Shown: positions 15,301 to 24,349 of the stretch, piece after piece
How positions within the stretch are numbered: position 1 is the first letter of the stretch
Layout of the letters: the number at the start of each line of letters is the position of its first letter
Source: Nocardioides silvaticus
Lineage (GTDB): Bacteria; Actinomycetota; Actinomycetes; Propionibacteriales; Nocardioidaceae
Direction: 5' to 3'
Length of the DNA stretch: 64,000 nucleotides
NCBI RefSeq assembly: GCF_003160695.1
Contig: NZ_QGDD01000012.1
Span: 1 to 64,000, forward strand
The notes under the pieces: generated by a model
Seen by the model: the letters and a program-made list of their open reading frames with translations, nothing else
What the model was told of the DNA's origin: nothing
Database searches by the model: none
Translations under genes and position numbers: made by a program

Positions 15301-16146
15301 ATGGGCATCGTCCTCGCGCTGGGCGCCGCCGTGGCCTACGGGCTCTCCGACTTCATCGGCGGCCTGGCGTCACGCCGTACGTCGGCCTGGCCGGTCGCGC
15401 TCCTGGCGAGCGTCGGCGGGCTGGCGGGTGCCGTGGTGCTCGCCCTCGCCGTGCCGGGCGACCCGACCTCGGGCGACCTGGTGTGGGGAGCCGCCTCCGG
15501 GCTCGGGAGCGGCGCCGGCAGCGCGTTCCTCTACCGCGGCTTCGCTGCCGGCCGGATGAGCGTGGTCGCCCCGGTGTCCGCCGTCGGCGCCGCGATCGTC
15601 CCCGTCGCGGTCGGCCTCGCCACCGGTGAGCGGCCGTCATGGCTGGTCATGGTCGGCATCGTCGTTGCGCTTCCCGCCATCTGGCTGGTGGCCCGCACCC
15701 CCGACGAGCCGCTCGACGATGGTGCGCAGGAGACGCTCGCCGCCGGCCTCGTCGACGGCCTGCTCGCCGGCCTCGGCTTCGGCCTGCTCTTCGTGGCGAT
15801 CGGGCAGGTGCCCGACGGCGCCGGGTTCTGGCCCATCGCCTCCGCCCAGGTCGTCGGCCTGGTCACGATCGCCGTCCTCGCGACCGCCCTGCGCGTGCAG
15901 TGGGTGCCCACCGCCGGCTCGGAGTGGTGGGGGGCCGCGGCCGGGTTGATGGCCTCCCTCGCACTGCTGATGTTCCTGCTCGCCACCCAGGCCGACCTGC
16001 TCACGGTGGCGGCGGTGCTGACCTCGCTCTACCCCGCCTTCACCATCCTGCTCGCGGCCGTGGTGCTGCGCGAGCACATCTACCGCGCCCAGGGGGTGGG
16101 GCTGCTCCTCTGCGGCATCGCGGTCGGGTTCGTCGCCGCCGGCTGA
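15301..16146 (+). CDS. EamA/DMT-family transporter
   Basis: 281 aa in two homologous halves of about five membrane segments each, the standard EamA layout (GLSDFIGGLASRR near the N-terminus, YPAFTILLAAVVLREH in the last repeat). Such proteins export metabolites or drugs across the inner membrane; the substrate cannot be told. The ribosome-binding site is weak. It lies between a terminator and the CapA-like gene, 64 bp before the latter. Confidence 0.8.
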   Translation: MGIVLALGAAVAYGLSDFIGGLASRRTSAWPVALLASVGGLAGAVVLALAVPGDPTSGDLVWGAASGLGSGAGSAFLYRGFAAGRMSVVAPVSAVGAAIVPVAVGLATGERPSWLVMVGIVVALPAIWLVARTPDEPLDDGAQETLAAGLVDGLLAGLGFGLLFVAIGQVPDGAGFWPIASAQVVGLVTIAVLATALRVQWVPTAGSEWWGAAAGLMASLALLMFLLATQADLLTVAAVLTSLYPAFTILLAAVVLREHIYRAQGVGLLLCGIAVGFVAAG

Positions 16147-16210
16147 CTCCGTTCGGGCCCCGCCGCGGCAGGACGGCAACCGAACGCGGCCCTCGCGCGT
16201 CTTCCCTGCG

Positions 16211-17410
16211 ATGTCCCCCACGAACCGCCGCCTGCCCCTGCTGCTGGCCGCCGTCCTCGTTGCCGCCGGCTGCTCGCACGAGCAGGACACCCCCGCCCGC
16301 GCACCCGACCCCGCGCCGCCGGTCGTCACGACGCCGACCACCGCGCCTCCCGACCCTCCCCCGGCACCAGCGCCGGAGAAGGCGACGGCACACCTGCTCC
16401 TCCTCGGCGACACGTTCTGGGGGCGGTTCGTCGAGGAGGAGGCGCGGGCCAGCGGCCTCGGCGCCGCGCACCCGTTCAGCCGGCTCGACGAGCTGCACCG
16501 GGACCGCTACGACGCCTGGATCGCCAACCTGGAGTGCCCGGTGGTGCCGGGCCTGGACGTGCCGGCCGCCGAGCAGGACCGGTTGCTGAGCTTCAACTGC
16601 GAGCCCGACTTCCTCGACGAGGCCGCCGCGTGGTTCACCGCGTTCTCGCTGGCCAACAACCACACCGACAACCAGGGCCGCGACGGGCTGGAGCGGACCC
16701 GCGAGGTCCTCGCGGAGCACGGCATCCAGCACTTCGGCGACGCCGACCCGCGGCAGCTGGACCACGTGTGCAACGTCGTCGCGGTGCCGGTCCGCGTCGC
16801 GCTCGACGACGGCTCCCGCACCCGCGGTCGGCTCCCCCTCGCCCTCTGCGGCTTCGACGGCGTGTTCCGGGTGCCCTCCGAGAAGGCCGTCGCCCGGCTG
16901 GAGGCGTATGCCGAGCTGCTTCCCACCATCGCGATGCCGCACAACGGTCTCGAGTACACGAGCACGCCCGACAGCATCAAGGTCGCGTTCGCCCGGAGCC
17001 TGGTCGACCACGGAGCGGACCTCGTCGTCGGCAGCCACCCGCACTGGATCCAACCGGCCGAGGTCTACCGCGGCCGCCTCATCGCCTACTCGCTGGGCAA
17101 CTTCATGTTCGACCAGCAGTACGACGCCGAGGTCACCCGCTCGGCCGCGCTCGAGGTCGGCCTCGCGACCGAGGACCGCAACCTCGCCCGCTGGCTGCAG
17201 CTGGGCGTCCTCTGCGAGCGCCGGCACGGCGACTGCCTCGACGAGATCCGGCAAGCCGACCTGCCGAGACCGGCCCTCGACTACTCCTACGACGTCGTCG
17301 GCACCACGAACGCCGGCGGGCCCACCCGCGCAGCCACCTCCGCCCAGACGCGCGCGATCAAGGACCGGCTGGACTGGGCGGAGGTCGACGCGCAGCTCGA
17401 CGGCCGCTGA
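16211..17410 (+). CDS. CapA-family (PGA_cap) lipoprotein
   Basis: 399 aa with a lipobox LVAAGC (Cys21) and a Pro/Thr-rich linker to about residue 58. The calcineurin-like metallophosphatase core has GDTFWGR, NLECPV, LANNHTDNQG and SHPHWIQP. Family members take part in poly-gamma-glutamate capsule synthesis or act on cell-surface polymers in ways still unclear. It precedes a processive glycosyltransferase operon by 66 bp on the same strand, so a surface-polymer role is plausible. Confidence 0.8.
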   Translation: MSPTNRRLPLLLAAVLVAAGCSHEQDTPARAPDPAPPVVTTPTTAPPDPPPAPAPEKATAHLLLLGDTFWGRFVEEEARASGLGAAHPFSRLDELHRDRYDAWIANLECPVVPGLDVPAAEQDRLLSFNCEPDFLDEAAAWFTAFSLANNHTDNQGRDGLERTREVLAEHGIQHFGDADPRQLDHVCNVVAVPVRVALDDGSRTRGRLPLALCGFDGVFRVPSEKAVARLEAYAELLPTIAMPHNGLEYTSTPDSIKVAFARSLVDHGADLVVGSHPHWIQPAEVYRGRLIAYSLGNFMFDQQYDAEVTRSAALEVGLATEDRNLARWLQLGVLCERRHGDCLDEIRQADLPRPALDYSYDVVGTTNAGGPTRAATSAQTRAIKDRLDWAEVDAQLDGR

Positions 17411-17476
17411 TCGCTCCCGTCCGACGTCTGAATCCCCCCGCAGCGGTTATCAGAGGCGAGAACGAAAGGGGGACCG

Positions 17477-19492
17477 ATGGCCTCGCGGACGCAGCGGGAG
17501 GAGCAGGTCGACACGCCAGCCTGGCGCCTGGTCGCCCTACGGGTCGTCACCGTCCTCAGCCTGCTCGCCGGCACGATTTACGTCACCTGGCGCTGGGGCT
17601 GGTCGGTCAACTGGGAGTACTGGTGGATCGCCGTGCCGCTCGTCGTGGCGGAGACGTACGCGCTCGTCGACGGCTTCCTCTTCGGCTTCACCGTCTGGCG
17701 GATCAAGCGGCGGGGCGAGCCGCCGGCACCCTCCCCCGAGGCCACGGTCGACGTGTTCATCACGACCTACAACGAGCCCGTCGAGCTGGTCATGACAACC
17801 GCCCGGGCGGCGCTCGCCATCGAGTGGCCGCACGAGACCTACGTCCTCGACGATGGTGCCCGACCGGAGATGCGGGCGGCGGCGGAGGCAGCCGGCGTCG
17901 GCTACCTGACGCGAAGCGCCGACTGGGAGGACCGTCCACGGCACGCCAAGGCGGGCAACCTCAACAACGCGCTGATGCGCACCCACGGCGAGTTCCTCCT
18001 GATCCTCGATGCCGACCAGATCCCGAAGCCGGAGATCCTGCACCGGACCCTCGGCTACTTCGACGATCCCGAGATGGCACTCGTCCAGACCCCGCAGTGG
18101 TTCAGCAACGTCACGGAGTCCGACCCGCTGGGGAGTCAGGCGCCGCTGTTCTACGGCCCGATCCAGCAGGGCAAGGACGGGTGGAACGCCGCGTTCTTCT
18201 GCGGTTCCAACGCCATCATCCGGCGCGAGGCGCTGATGCGGCTGGGGATCACCGGCTACGTCACGGAGGTCGGGGCCGCCGTGCGGGCCGCGCTCGACAC
18301 CTCCGGCCGGATCCTCGCCCGAGCGGCGCGCCGGTCGCGGAAGGACGACCCCGCCACCTCGGCAGCGGTGCGTCAGGTGCGCGAGGCGGTGCGGACCGCC
18401 CTGCGCGAGCTCGACGCCGGGGCGCCCTATGCCGACGTCACCTACCGCTTCCAGCAGGCGAGCCGTACGGCGGGTCGCGCCCTCGTCGACCGCGACCTGA
18501 CCACCATCCGTGCGGACCTCGCCGAGCTCGGCTACGACGACCTGGTCGGCATCGGCCAGGACCCGCGGACGGGGCTGCCGGTCGTCGACGAGACCGTGCT
18601 GGACCAGCTGGCCTCCCGTGACCTCTCCCCGCTGGCCGCTCTCGAGGAGGTCCAGCGGATCATGCGCGCCGTCGACGTCACCCGGGGAGACGAGGCGCAA
18701 CCACTCATGCCGATGGCGACGGTCTCCGTCACCGAGGACATGGCGACGTGCATGCAGCTCCACGCGGCCGGTTGGAAATCGGCGTACCACCACGAGATCC
18801 TCGCGACGGGTCTGGCGCCGGAGGACCTCGGCACGATGCTGAAGCAGCGGCTGCGCTGGGCCCAGGGCACCCTCCAGGTGCTGCTCAAGGACAACCCGCT
18901 GCGGAAGCGTGGCCTGTCCGCCGGGCAGCGGCTGATGTACTTCGCGACGATGTGGAGCTATCTCGCCGGCTTCGCAGCGCTGGCCTTCCTGCTCGCTCCG
19001 ATCTTCTACCTCACCCTGGGCGTGCTCCCCGTGCACGCCTACGGGTTGACCTTCCTCAGCCTCTTCGTGCCGTACTTCCTCCTCAACCAGCTGCTCTTCT
19101 TCGTCGTCGGGTACGGCGTGAAGACCTGGCGCGGGCACCAGTACTCCCTCGCACTGTTCCCCATCTGGATCAAGGCGTGCACCACGGCCGCGGCCAACGT
19201 CTGGTTCGGACGCGAGCTCGGCTTCATCGTCACCCCGAAGGTGAGACAGGACGGCGAGCAGCGGTTCCCGGTCCGGCTGATCTGGCCGCAGGTGCTGATG
19301 ATGACGCTGCTGGTGCTGGCCGTGCTCGCCGGCGTCGGACAGCTGCTCGCCGGCGGCGACCTGACCGTCGTCGGCGTCGGGGTCAACACGCTGTGGGTCG
19401 CCTACGACCTGTTGGTGCTCAGCGTCATCATCAAGGCGGGCCTGTTCCGCGCACCCGAGGTCGAACCCAACCAAGAGGAGCTGGTTTCCTGA
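17477..19492 (+). CDS. cellulose synthase-like processive GT2 glycosyltransferase with insertion
   Basis: 671 aa: two N-terminal membrane segments (about 18-37 and 48-70), then a GT-A domain with DDGA (125-128), DAD (178-180), TED (419-421) and QRLRW (457-461), then about five C-terminal membrane segments. These D,D,D,QxxRW signatures mark BcsA/HasA-type polymer synthases that extrude the chain while making it. Between the acceptor region and TED there are about 150 extra residues (264-415), normally only a few. No PilZ domain is present, so c-di-GMP control is not indicated. Its stop overlaps the STAS gene start by 1 bp, and a partner-switching module follows. Ribosome-binding site AAAGGGGG. 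Confidence 0.85.
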   Translation: MASRTQREEQVDTPAWRLVALRVVTVLSLLAGTIYVTWRWGWSVNWEYWWIAVPLVVAETYALVDGFLFGFTVWRIKRRGEPPAPSPEATVDVFITTYNEPVELVMTTARAALAIEWPHETYVLDDGARPEMRAAAEAAGVGYLTRSADWEDRPRHAKAGNLNNALMRTHGEFLLILDADQIPKPEILHRTLGYFDDPEMALVQTPQWFSNVTESDPLGSQAPLFYGPIQQGKDGWNAAFFCGSNAIIRREALMRLGITGYVTEVGAAVRAALDTSGRILARAARRSRKDDPATSAAVRQVREAVRTALRELDAGAPYADVTYRFQQASRTAGRALVDRDLTTIRADLAELGYDDLVGIGQDPRTGLPVVDETVLDQLASRDLSPLAALEEVQRIMRAVDVTRGDEAQPLMPMATVSVTEDMATCMQLHAAGWKSAYHHEILATGLAPEDLGTMLKQRLRWAQGTLQVLLKDNPLRKRGLSAGQRLMYFATMWSYLAGFAALAFLLAPIFYLTLGVLPVHAYGLTFLSLFVPYFLLNQLLFFVVGYGVKTWRGHQYSLALFPIWIKACTTAAANVWFGRELGFIVTPKVRQDGEQRFPVRLIWPQVLMMTLLVLAVLAGVGQLLAGGDLTVVGVGVNTLWVAYDLLVLSVIIKAGLFRAPEVEPNQEELVS

Positions 19493-19824
19493 TGCAGATC
19501 GAGCAGTCGCAGCGCAACGGCGTGGCGGTGCTGACCCCCACCGGACGGGTCAACATGGTGTCCGCCCCGAAGGTGAAAGCAGCCGTCGACGAGGCCGTCG
19601 CCGCCGGCACTCCGCGGGTGGTGATCGACCTCGCGCAGGTCGAGTTCATCGACTCCTCCGGCCTCGGCGCGCTCGTCGGAGGACTGAAGTCCGCGCGGCA
19701 GGCGGACGGAGACCTCCGCATCGCCGCCGCCGGCGACCAGGTCGTGACCGTGCTGAGCCTCACCAACCTCGACCGCATCCTCCGGCCCTACGCCTCGGTC
19801 GAGGACGCGATCGATGGCTGGTGA
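19492..19824 (+). CDS. STAS-domain anti-anti-sigma-type protein (RsbV/SpoIIAA-like)
   Basis: 110 aa, a single STAS domain. The phosphoacceptor motif FIDSSGLGAL is present (Ser55/Ser56), so it can be phosphorylated by an RsbW-like kinase. The start overlaps the glycosyltransferase stop (TGATG). The next gene is an RsbW-like ATPase starting 11 bp before this gene ends. The usual partner is an anti-sigma factor, but with no sigma factor gene in this operon it may instead regulate the glycosyltransferase. Confidence 0.88.
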   Translation: MQIEQSQRNGVAVLTPTGRVNMVSAPKVKAAVDEAVAAGTPRVVIDLAQVEFIDSSGLGALVGGLKSARQADGDLRIAAAGDQVVTVLSLTNLDRILRPYASVEDAIDGW

Positions 19825-20233
19825 CGTCTACTCCCTCGAGGGGTTCGCGGTGCCCTCCGGCATCGAGGAGCTCCACCTTCTCCTCGACCACGCAGGGAGC
19901 GACCATCCCGAGGTCGATCCGTCGGACCTGATGCTCTTCGAGACCGCGGTCGTGGAGATCGCCAACAACGTCGTCGAGCACGCCCGCCCCGAGGGTGAGG
20001 TGCGCTGGCGGTTCGCCCTGCACGTCCGACCCGGCGAGCTCGAGGCCACGCTGTCGGACTCCGGCACGCCGTACCTCGGCGACATCGGGACGGCGATGCC
20101 CGACGAGCTCGCGGAGCGCGGTCGCGGGATGCCGCTCGCGCACGCCATCCTCGACGAGTTCCACTACAGCCGCGTCGACAGCGCCAACCACTGGCGGATG
20201 GTGCGACGCGGTTCGACGGGACCCGCGTCATGA
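19814..20233 (+). CDS. RsbW/SpoIIAB-like serine kinase (HATPase_c)
   Basis: 139 aa. The GHKL ATPase N-box is EIANNVVEHA (48-57), the G1 box is DSGTPY, and a G2-like GRGMPLAHA follows. It is a stand-alone kinase domain of the anti-sigma type, expected to bind and phosphorylate the STAS protein before it. It overlaps the STAS gene by 11 bp and the phosphatase gene by 4 bp (ATGA), so the three are made together. Confidence 0.85.
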   Translation: MAGDVYSLEGFAVPSGIEELHLLLDHAGSDHPEVDPSDLMLFETAVVEIANNVVEHARPEGEVRWRFALHVRPGELEATLSDSGTPYLGDIGTAMPDELAERGRGMPLAHAILDEFHYSRVDSANHWRMVRRGSTGPAS

Positions 20234-21438
20234 CCAGCACGACGAGCGAGCTGGAGGAGCAGGACCGGATCGCCGCGCTGGAGGAGCTCGAGCTGGTCGA
20301 CACCCCGCCTGAGGAGCGCTTCGACCGCGTCGTCCGGCTCGCCCAGCATCTCTTCGGCGTGCCGTACGCCGCGCTGAACCTGGTCGGGGACGATCGGCAC
20401 TACACGAAGGCGGCCGGCTCGGACCTCTTCGGCGGCGCCGCCAGCAGCCTCCCCCGGTCCCACTCGCTGTGCGCCCTCACGGTGCAGGACGACCACACCC
20501 TCGAGATCACCGATCTCCGTGCCGATGCCGCCTTCGCCGATCACCCGCTGACCGGTGGGAGCGACGTCCGGTACTACGCCGGTGCGCCGCTGCGTGCCCC
20601 CGGTGGCCAGCGGATCGGCAGTCTCTGCCTCATCGACGTCGAACCGAGGGACGCGCTCGACGAGCGCGAGCAGACGCTGCTGCGCGATCTCGCCAACTGG
20701 CTCGAGCGGGAGCTCGCGATCGGAGCCGACCTCGAGCAGGGAGCCGAGCTGCAACGCCGGCTGCTCCCCCGCACGATCCCGGACCTCCCGGGCTGGGAGA
20801 TCGCCGGGCGGTGCGTGCAGGCCGGAGCGGTCGGAGGCGACTTCTACGACTGGCAGCTGATCCGCGGGACCGCCCAGGTCCAGGTCGTCCTCGCCGACGT
20901 CATGGGCAAGGGCATCCGTGCCGCACTGATCGCTGCCGGGGTACGCGCGATCCTGCGCGGCGCCTCACCGCACAACAGCCTCGAGGCGTCCATCACGCGC
21001 GTCGCCGACGACATGCAGGACGACCTCGGCGAGAGTGCCAGCTTCGTCACCCTCTTCGCCGCCCGGTTCGACCCCCGCGACGGTGCCCTCGAGTACGTCG
21101 ACGCGGGACACGGCCTGGCCTTCCTGGTCGGCCCGGACCGCGGCGAACGGCTCGCGGGCGACGGGCTCCCCCTGGGCGCCGTTCCTGGTGTCACCTGGAC
21201 GCCCGTGGGCGGGCAGGTCCACCCCGGGGAGGCACTGGTGCTGGTCAGCGACGGCTTCCTCGACGTGCACGGGGACACGGGGACCGTGCTGGAGGTCGTC
21301 CGCTCGGCACTCGCGACGTCCGAGGACGCCGAAAGCCTGGCAGCCACGCTGGCGGGCAGCGCCGTCGGCAGCCTCACCTCGGACGACGTGACCGTGGTCG
21401 TCGCCCTCCGGGGTGAGCCGGCGGCTCAGTCGAGGTAG
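20230..21438 (+). CDS. GAF-SpoIIE (PP2C) phosphatase, RsbU-like
   Basis: 402 aa. An N-terminal GAF sensor (about 25-165; PYAALNLVGDDRHYTKAA) is joined to a PP2C-type SpoIIE phosphatase domain with GGDFYDW (202-208), DVMGKG (223-228), DAGH and SDGFLD, which carry the metal-binding aspartates. Such enzymes dephosphorylate the STAS protein when the GAF domain senses its signal. The gene completes a kinase/antagonist/phosphatase switch. It overlaps the convergent sigma factor gene by 13 bp at its end. Confidence 0.88.
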   Translation: MTSTTSELEEQDRIAALEELELVDTPPEERFDRVVRLAQHLFGVPYAALNLVGDDRHYTKAAGSDLFGGAASSLPRSHSLCALTVQDDHTLEITDLRADAAFADHPLTGGSDVRYYAGAPLRAPGGQRIGSLCLIDVEPRDALDEREQTLLRDLANWLERELAIGADLEQGAELQRRLLPRTIPDLPGWEIAGRCVQAGAVGGDFYDWQLIRGTAQVQVVLADVMGKGIRAALIAAGVRAILRGASPHNSLEASITRVADDMQDDLGESASFVTLFAARFDPRDGALEYVDAGHGLAFLVGPDRGERLAGDGLPLGAVPGVTWTPVGGQVHPGEALVLVSDGFLDVHGDTGTVLEVVRSALATSEDAESLAATLAGSAVGSLTSDDVTVVVALRGEPAAQSR

Positions 21439-22922
21439 TCGCGCAGGACCTGCGACCGGCTGGGGTGGCGGAGCTTTGACATCGTCTTCGACTCGATCTG
21501 GCGGATCCGCTCGCGGGTCACGCCGTAGACCTTGCCGATCTCGTCGAGCGTCTTCGGCTGGCCGTCGGTGAGGCCGAACCGCATCGAGACGACACCGGCC
21601 TCGCGCTCGGACAGGGTGTCGAGCACGGCGTGCAGCTGCTCCTGGAGGAGCGTGAAGCTGACCGCGTCGGCCGGGACGATGGCCTCGGAGTCCTCGATCA
21701 GGTCGCCGAACTCGGAGTCGCCGTCCTCACCCAGCGGGGTGTGGAGCGAGATCGGCTCGCGGCCGTACTTCTGGACCTCGACGACCTTCTCGGGCGTCAT
21801 GTCGAGCTCCTTGGCGAGCTCCTCCGGGGTGGGCTCGCGGCCCAGGTCCTGGAGCATCTGCCGCTGGACGCGGGCGAGCTTGTTGATGACCTCGACCATG
21901 TGGACCGGGATCCGGATGGTGCGGGCCTGGTCGGCCATGGCGCGGGTGATGGCCTGCCGGATCCACCAGGTGGCGTAGGTCGAGAACTTGTAGCCCTTGG
22001 TGTAGTCGAACTTCTCCACCGCGCGGATCAGGCCGAGGTTGCCCTCCTGGATCAGGTCCAGGAAGAGCATGCCGCGACCGGTGTAGCGCTTGGCCAGCGA
22101 GACCACGAGGCGGAGGTTCGCCTCGAGCAGGTGGTTCTTGGCGCGGCGGCCGTCCTCGGCGATCCACTCCATCTCCTCGAGGTTCTTCGCGGAGATCTTG
22201 CCGCCCTTGGCGAGCTTCTCCTCCGCGAACAGGCCGGCCTCGATGCGCTTGGCGAGCTCGACCTCCATCTCGGCGTTGAGCAGCGGGACCTTGCCGATCT
22301 GCTTGAGGTAGTCCTTGACCGGGTCGGCGGTCGCACCGGCGACCATGACCTGCTGCTCGGGCTCGTCGGTGTCGTCGGCGGCGGAGACGACGAAGCTGGC
22401 CTTCTCGGCCTCCTTCTCGTCCTCCACGATCGTCGGGTCGGCCTTGAGGTCCTTCTCGAACTGCTCGTCCGGCACGTCCGGCAGGACCTTCTTGCCGTCG
22501 GGGCCCACGACCGGCGGCTCGACGACCTCCGCGGCCTCCTCCGTCGCGGCTGCCTTCTTCGCGGTCTTCGGCTCCGCCTTCTTGGCCGCGCCGGCCGCCT
22601 TCGCCGGAGCCGCCTTCTTGGCCGGAGCGGCCTTCTTCGCCGGAGCGGCCTTCTTCGCGGTGCTGGCGGTGGCGGTGGACTTCCGGGTGCCGGCTGCCGC
22701 GGCAACCGCGCGGCCGCTCGGCGGGATCGCCACGGTGATGCCCAGGCCCGCGAGGTGGGCCAGCAGCGGCTTCAAGTGGGGTGCGGCGACGTCAGCGGCG
22801 GCACACGCCTGCCGGACGTCCTCGGGACTCACGCTGCCCACTGGGATGGCCCGGTCGATCAGGGCGACGATGGAAGGGTGCGCGAGCACCGCAGCGGGGA
22901 CCTTGCGTGCGTTCGACGACAC
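21426..22922 (-). CDS. sigA: principal RNA polymerase sigma factor (RpoD/HrdB/SigA)
   Basis: 498 aa from GTG at 22,922 (AGAGGTG ribosome-binding site). All conserved regions are present: 1.2 (DPVKDYLKQIG), 2 (NLRLVVSLAKRYTGRGM, YATWWIRQAITRA), 3 and 4 (TLDEIGKVYGVTRERIRQIE). The N-terminal ~200 residues include Lys/Ala/Pro-rich PAKKA repeats (about 85-115) and an acidic stretch, typical of actinobacterial HrdB. It directs most housekeeping transcription. The 127-bp gap upstream must hold its promoter. Confidence 0.95.
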   Translation of the reverse strand: MSSNARKVPAAVLAHPSIVALIDRAIPVGSVSPEDVRQACAAADVAAPHLKPLLAHLAGLGITVAIPPSGRAVAAAAGTRKSTATASTAKKAAPAKKAAPAKKAAPAKAAGAAKKAEPKTAKKAAATEEAAEVVEPPVVGPDGKKVLPDVPDEQFEKDLKADPTIVEDEKEAEKASFVVSAADDTDEPEQQVMVAGATADPVKDYLKQIGKVPLLNAEMEVELAKRIEAGLFAEEKLAKGGKISAKNLEEMEWIAEDGRRAKNHLLEANLRLVVSLAKRYTGRGMLFLDLIQEGNLGLIRAVEKFDYTKGYKFSTYATWWIRQAITRAMADQARTIRIPVHMVEVINKLARVQRQMLQDLGREPTPEELAKELDMTPEKVVEVQKYGREPISLHTPLGEDGDSEFGDLIEDSEAIVPADAVSFTLLQEQLHAVLDTLSEREAGVVSMRFGLTDGQPKTLDEIGKVYGVTRERIRQIESKTMSKLRHPSRSQVLRDYLD

Positions 22923-23049
22923 GAACACCTCTCGATACGGCAGAGAAACTGTCAGTAGGGCGCAGCCCAGCCCGGAGGCGTCAAGACCGCAGGAGCCATT
23001 CTGCCACGGGGTGTGCAACGGGCGGTGACCACCACCCGCACCGGCGGAT

Positions 23050-23829
23050 CTAGCCCCCGGCGAGCGCGCGGAACCGGGCGACCTGGGCCGTCCGCTCCGC
23101 GAGCCGCTGCTCGTCCAGGGTCCGGCCCGGAGCCTCCTGGAGCAGTCGCTTGGTCGCGGAGACCGCGCCGTGCGCGTGCGCGGTGAGCGACGCCACCATC
23201 GTCCCGACGGCCGTGTCCAGCTCGCTCGCCGGCACGACCGCCTGCGCGAGACCGATCTCCCCCGCCTCGGTGCCGCTCACGACCCGCGCTGACGCGCAGA
23301 TCTCCAGCGCGCGGGCGTAACCGACGGCGGCCACCAACGGCTTGGTGCCGACGAGGTCCGGCACCAGGCCGAGCGCCGGCTCCTTCATGCAGAACCGGGC
23401 GTCCTCGGCGACGATCCGCAGGTCGCAGGCCAGCGCCAGCTGGAAGCCGGCGCCGATCGCGTGCCCCTCCACCACCGCGATGCTGATGAACCGCGGGTCG
23501 GTCAGCCGCACGAACGGCTGCTGGTAGACGTCGATCTGGTCGATGATGGCCTGGTCGTCCAGCGCCAGGGTGCCGATGAGGTTGCCGTCGTCGCCCGCCC
23601 GCGCAGGGTCGAGCATCCCGAGGTCGAGGCCGGCCGAGAACGTGCCGCCGGCGCCCCGCACCACCACGACCCGGACCGACTCGTCGAGCTCATCGAGGAC
23701 CCGGGCGATCCCCGCCCACAACCTCGGCCGCTGCGCGTTGCGCGCCTCCGGCCGGTTGAGGGTGATCGTCGCGACGGGGCCGTCGACGTCGAGCAGCAGG
23801 TCGGCTCGAGCGAGCTCCTCCGGTGTCAT
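23050..23829 (-). CDS. enoyl-CoA hydratase/isomerase family protein (crotonase)
   Basis: 259 aa. Crotonase signatures are GGTFSAGLDLGML and VEGHAIGAGFQLALACDLRIV, the oxyanion-hole loops. It hydrates or isomerises enoyl-CoA esters in beta-oxidation; the exact substrate is unknown. It is the last gene of the TetR-hydrolase-ALDH-BVMO-GMC operon, starting 4 bp after the GXWXG gene. Confidence 0.82.
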   Translation of the reverse strand: MTPEELARADLLLDVDGPVATITLNRPEARNAQRPRLWAGIARVLDELDESVRVVVVRGAGGTFSAGLDLGMLDPARAGDDGNLIGTLALDDQAIIDQIDVYQQPFVRLTDPRFISIAVVEGHAIGAGFQLALACDLRIVAEDARFCMKEPALGLVPDLVGTKPLVAAVGYARALEICASARVVSGTEAGEIGLAQAVVPASELDTAVGTMVASLTAHAHGAVSATKRLLQEAPGRTLDEQRLAERTAQVARFRALAGG

Positions 23830-23833
23830 GGGG

Positions 23834-24349
23834 TCAGTCTCGCGCCAGGGCGAAGAAGTACGGCGTCGACCCCCGCAGGTCCATCGCGCCGAGCACGTTG
23901 TCGTCGTCGATGCGCCGGAAGAAGTCGATGATCGGCAGGTGGTCGTAGACCATGGCCGCGGTGACGACGCCCCGGTGCTCCACGGGACGCAGCCGGGCAC
24001 GGTGCTTCGAGGTCCGGATCGCCGGCTTGATCACGCCGAGCCCGCCCCGCGCTCTCCGCACGGCGGAGACCGGGATCCTCGAAGCCAGCGCGAGCGGCAC
24101 CTTGCGGGGGTCCACCGCGAAGAGTCCGCCGCCGGGCGCCGAGAACAGCAGGGGGTGGACCTCGTCGAGGCCGTCGAACTGCTTGCCCCACCACCCGCTC
24201 GCCTCGAGCATCCCGTCCATCGGGTGGCCGGTGCGGACCTCACGGCCCTTCCAGCGGCCGAGCATCTCCTCGCACCGCACCGCCGGGAGAGTGTCGAAGT
24301 AGGACGCCGCCTCCGCCTGGTCGGCGAAGCTCTCGATCAGGGTGCTCAT
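23834..24349 (-). CDS. GXWXG / DUF4334 domain protein
   Basis: 171 aa. The GXWXG signature is GRWKG (about 31-35), and the C-terminal half (MVYDHLPIIDFFRRIDDDNVLGAMD) matches DUF4334. These proteins are small, probably cytosolic, of unproven function, often near lipid or terpenoid oxidation genes. The ATG overlaps the GMC oxidoreductase stop by 4 bp, so it is co-translated with the oxidase. Confidence 0.75.
   Translation of the reverse strand: MSTLIESFADQAEAASYFDTLPAVRCEEMLGRWKGREVRTGHPMDGMLEASGWWGKQFDGLDEVHPLLFSAPGGGLFAVDPRKVPLALASRIPVSAVRRARGGLGVIKPAIRTSKHRARLRPVEHRGVVTAAMVYDHLPIIDFFRRIDDDNVLGAMDLRGSTPYFFALARD

Noticed and set aside
22540..22680. AKKAAP repeats in the sigma factor as an indication of a misassembly or histone-like gene fusion
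   Set aside because: Lys/Ala/Pro-rich N-terminal regions are normal in actinobacterial HrdB-type sigma factors.
22923..23049. a defined sigA promoter (TTGACG ... CTACTG)
   Set aside because: Spacing is about 20-21 bp and the -10 match is weak, so the exact promoter is left unassigned.
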